The notes beneath the pieces are model-generated. The model saw only the letters and a program-made list of their open reading frames with translations, was not told the origin of the DNA and made no database searches. This document shows, piece by piece, positions 62,204 to 64,000 of a DNA stretch of 64,000 nt. A program made the translations under genes and the position numbers. The DNA is from Arthrobacter gengyunqii (GTDB lineage: Bacteria > Actinomycetota > Actinomycetes > Actinomycetales > Micrococcaceae): NCBI RefSeq assembly GCF_023022985.1, contig NZ_CP095461.1:434001-498000 (forward strand). The letters run 5' to 3'. Numbering within the stretch: position 1 is the first letter of the stretch; each line of letters begins with the position of its first letter.

Positions 62204-63937
62204 TTAGCTTAGCCGGAGCCAGACGGCGTGGTTGGGTGCCAGGATTCCTCCGGGGGCAGCCCCCGCTTCGCTGGTCACCAGCACCTCGCCCGCGGGAAGG
62301 TCCACCGGATGGTTGCCCATGTTGAGCACCACCAGCACGTTGCCGTTGAGGAAGGCAACGACCGAGTCGCCGTCGACGTCCGGCCACCACGCGAGCGAAC
62401 CGGCGCCGAGGGCATACTCCCTGCGAACGGCAAGCGCGCTGCGGTACAGATTCAGCGTTGACGCCGGGTCCTCGCGCTGGACGTCCCGGGCCAGTGATGC
62501 CCAGTCGGCAGGCTGGGGCAGCCAGGCAGAGCCGGTGCTGCTGAAGCCGAAGCTGTCAGTCGACGCGTGCCACGGCAGGGGAACGCGGCAGCCGTCGCGG
62601 CCCAGGCGCGCACCGCCGGTGCGGTGGTAGCTGGGGTCCTGGCGGTAATCGTGGGGCATGGTGGTGTGGTCCGGAAGACCCAGTTCTTCACCCTGGTACA
62701 AATAGACGCCGCCGGGCAGCGCCAGCATCAGCAGCGTCGCGGCGCGGGCACGGGACAGCCCCAGTTCATAGTTGGGCTGCGGGTCCTCCGGACCCAGTCC
62801 GTCTCCGGGACGCTCCTGGTGGCCTTCGATGCCGAAGCGCGTGGCATGGCGGACGACGTCGTGGTTGGACAGCACCCACGTGGTGGGCGCACCGACTTTG
62901 TCGAAGGCCTCCAGCGAGGAGCCGACGACGTGGCGCACGGCGCCGGCGTGCCAGTCATGGTTCAGGTAAGCGAAGTTGAAGGTCTGGTGCATCTCATCGG
63001 GGCGGACCCAGTCGGACAGGCGGTCCAGCGGATCGATGGTGGCCTCGGCGCACAGGACGCGTTCGCCGTCGTACTCCTCCAGCAGTTTGCGCCAGGACCG
63101 GAAGATGTCGTGGACCTCAGGCTGGCCGAACATCGGAGCCTCGTGTCCCGGGAAACCGTCCGATGAGCAGCCGTCAGCACGGCCGCCCCAGTCCGGAAGG
63201 CCGGACTTCTTGATCAGGGCATGGGCAACGTCCACGCGGAAACCGCCGACGCCGCGGTCCAGCCAGAAGCGCAGCACGCGCTCAAACTCGGCACGGACCG
63301 CAGGATTGTCCCAGTTGAAGTCCGGCTGGGTGGAATCGAAGAGGTGCAGGTACCACTGGCCGGGAGTTCCGTCGGTGTTGTTGGTGCGGGTCCAGGCCGA
63401 TCCGCCAAAGTGGGACTGCCAGTTGTTGGGCGGAGCGTCACCGTTTTCGCCGGCACCGTCGCGGAAGATGAACATGTCACGCTCAGGAGAATTCTCCGGA
63501 GCGGCCAGGGCAGCCTGGAAGAGTGCATGTTCGTTGGAGCAGTGGTTGGGCACGAGGTCAACAATGATCCGGATGCCGTGGCCGGAGGCCTCGGTGACGA
63601 GGGCATCAAAATCGTCCAGCGTTCCGAACAGGGGATCGACGGAGCAGTAGTCGGCGACGTCGTAGCCTGCGTCATTCTGCGGCGACTTGAAGAACGGCGA
63701 AAGCCACAGCGCGTCAATGTCCAGTTCGGCCAGGGACGCCATCTCCGCCGTAATGCCGGGAAGATCGCCAATGCCGTCACCGCTGAGATCGCGGAAGGAG
63801 CGCGGATAGACCTGGTAGATCACTGACGAGCGCCACCACTGGCGGTCGCGCTCGCTGGAGGCAGCGTGAAGGGGAATGAGGGCGGGGGAGGCGTCAGGGC
63901 CAGGGCTGGAGATAACGTCGCTGAGCATGGGTGCCAT
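62204..63937 (-). CDS. GH13 alpha-glucosidase, paralogue 2
   Basis: A 577-residue cytoplasmic alpha-glucosidase with the same motif series as paralogue 1: DLVPNHCS, GGFRVDVAHA (nucleophile Asp ~236), LCAEAT (acid/base Glu) and SNHDVVRHA. Long stretches are identical between the two proteins, so they arose by duplication. Alternative ATG at 63928 would shorten it by three residues. The gene lies just downstream of a LacI-type operator at the window edge and upstream of a lacI regulator gene, the usual order at the end of an alpha-glucoside transport operon. Confidence 0.92.
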   Translation of the reverse strand: MAPMLSDVISSPGPDASPALIPLHAASSERDRQWWRSSVIYQVYPRSFRDLSGDGIGDLPGITAEMASLAELDIDALWLSPFFKSPQNDAGYDVADYCSVDPLFGTLDDFDALVTEASGHGIRIIVDLVPNHCSNEHALFQAALAAPENSPERDMFIFRDGAGENGDAPPNNWQSHFGGSAWTRTNNTDGTPGQWYLHLFDSTQPDFNWDNPAVRAEFERVLRFWLDRGVGGFRVDVAHALIKKSGLPDWGGRADGCSSDGFPGHEAPMFGQPEVHDIFRSWRKLLEEYDGERVLCAEATIDPLDRLSDWVRPDEMHQTFNFAYLNHDWHAGAVRHVVGSSLEAFDKVGAPTTWVLSNHDVVRHATRFGIEGHQERPGDGLGPEDPQPNYELGLSRARAATLLMLALPGGVYLYQGEELGLPDHTTMPHDYRQDPSYHRTGGARLGRDGCRVPLPWHASTDSFGFSSTGSAWLPQPADWASLARDVQREDPASTLNLYRSALAVRREYALGAGSLAWWPDVDGDSVVAFLNGNVLVVLNMGNHPVDLPAGEVLVTSEAGAAPGGILAPNHAVWLRLS

Positions 63938-63960
63938 CCTAGGGGGCTTCCAACCATAAA

Positions 63961-63974
63961 TGAAAACGCTTACA
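63961..63974. promoter_or_regulatory. LacI-family operator upstream of alpha-glucosidase 2
   Basis: TGAAAACGCTTACA fits the LacI/CcpA-type consensus TGNAANCGNTNNCA at every fixed position. It lies 24 bases upstream of ATG 63937. A candidate site for the LacI protein encoded at 61096-62115. Confidence 0.65.
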
Positions 63975-64000
63975 CCGCACCGTTCCAGTGCTAAGACTGC

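Overview
The window is from a high-GC actinobacterium of the family Micrococcaceae, most likely Arthrobacter in the broad sense. The call rests on the two 16S genes, on 23S genes of about 3.16 kb with rRNA spacers lacking tRNAs, and on gene content (otsAB, DUF222-HNH, DUF4032, DUF1540, ECF41 sigma factor, an LAxTG-type sorting signal). It reads as ordinary chromosome: I see no phage, integrase, transposase, CRISPR array or plasmid backbone.

Layout. 1-3531 is the 3' part of a maltokinase-branching enzyme fusion (GlgE-type glycogen route). 3793-9695 and 12537-18439 are two near-identical direct copies of an rRNA operon (16S-23S-5S), offset by exactly 8744 bp. The only gene between them, 9934-12000, encodes a thioester-domain surface adhesin with an LAKTG wall-sorting signal. 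18505-20373 carries an SRPBCC protein and a GlcD-like flavoprotein. 20410-27215 (minus strand) is a carbohydrate block: otsA-otsB, ugpC, a DUF4032 kinase-like protein and a GH13 alpha-glucosidase. 27375-31896 has a membrane-anchored DsbA-like protein, tRNA-Thr(TGT), a DctA-type symporter, a DUF5692 membrane protein and a TetR regulator. 32006-34508 is a compact NAD-salvage operon pnuC-nadR-nrtR with a palindromic operator just upstream. 34584-36929 is a ROK regulator divergent from gap.

36930-50756 is mixed metabolism: dienelactone hydrolase, GNAT, patatin, an FAD oxidoreductase overlapping an ECF41 sigma factor, a Cds1-like cysteine desulfhydrase, an orphan Xre/ParS-like antitoxin domain protein, GH38 alpha-mannosidase, Pth2-like, YqeY, a KDPG-aldolase homologue lacking catalytic residues, and DUF1684. 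51110-60940 holds a CoA transferase, a CynX-type MFS transporter, an S4 RNA-binding protein, an EVE-like/HNH nuclease, an acyl-CoA synthetase, a DUF1540 protein, a DUF222-HNH protein, a coiled-coil protein and a DoxX protein. 61096-63937 is a LacI regulator and a second GH13 alpha-glucosidase, with a LacI-type operator at the window's right edge.

How it fits together. The main theme is alpha-glucan and trehalose metabolism: Mak-GlgB, OtsAB, the UgpC/MsmK-type ATPase that can energise sugar importers, and two paralogous alpha-glucosidases, with local sugar-type regulators (LacI, ROK). A second theme is feedback control of NAD salvage by NrtR. No new defence island or biosynthetic cluster is evident. 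The least ordinary items are the adhesin between duplicated rRNA operons, spacer divergence confined to hairpin loops, the candidate modification-dependent EVE-HNH nuclease, and the KDPG-aldolase homologue without its Schiff-base lysine.
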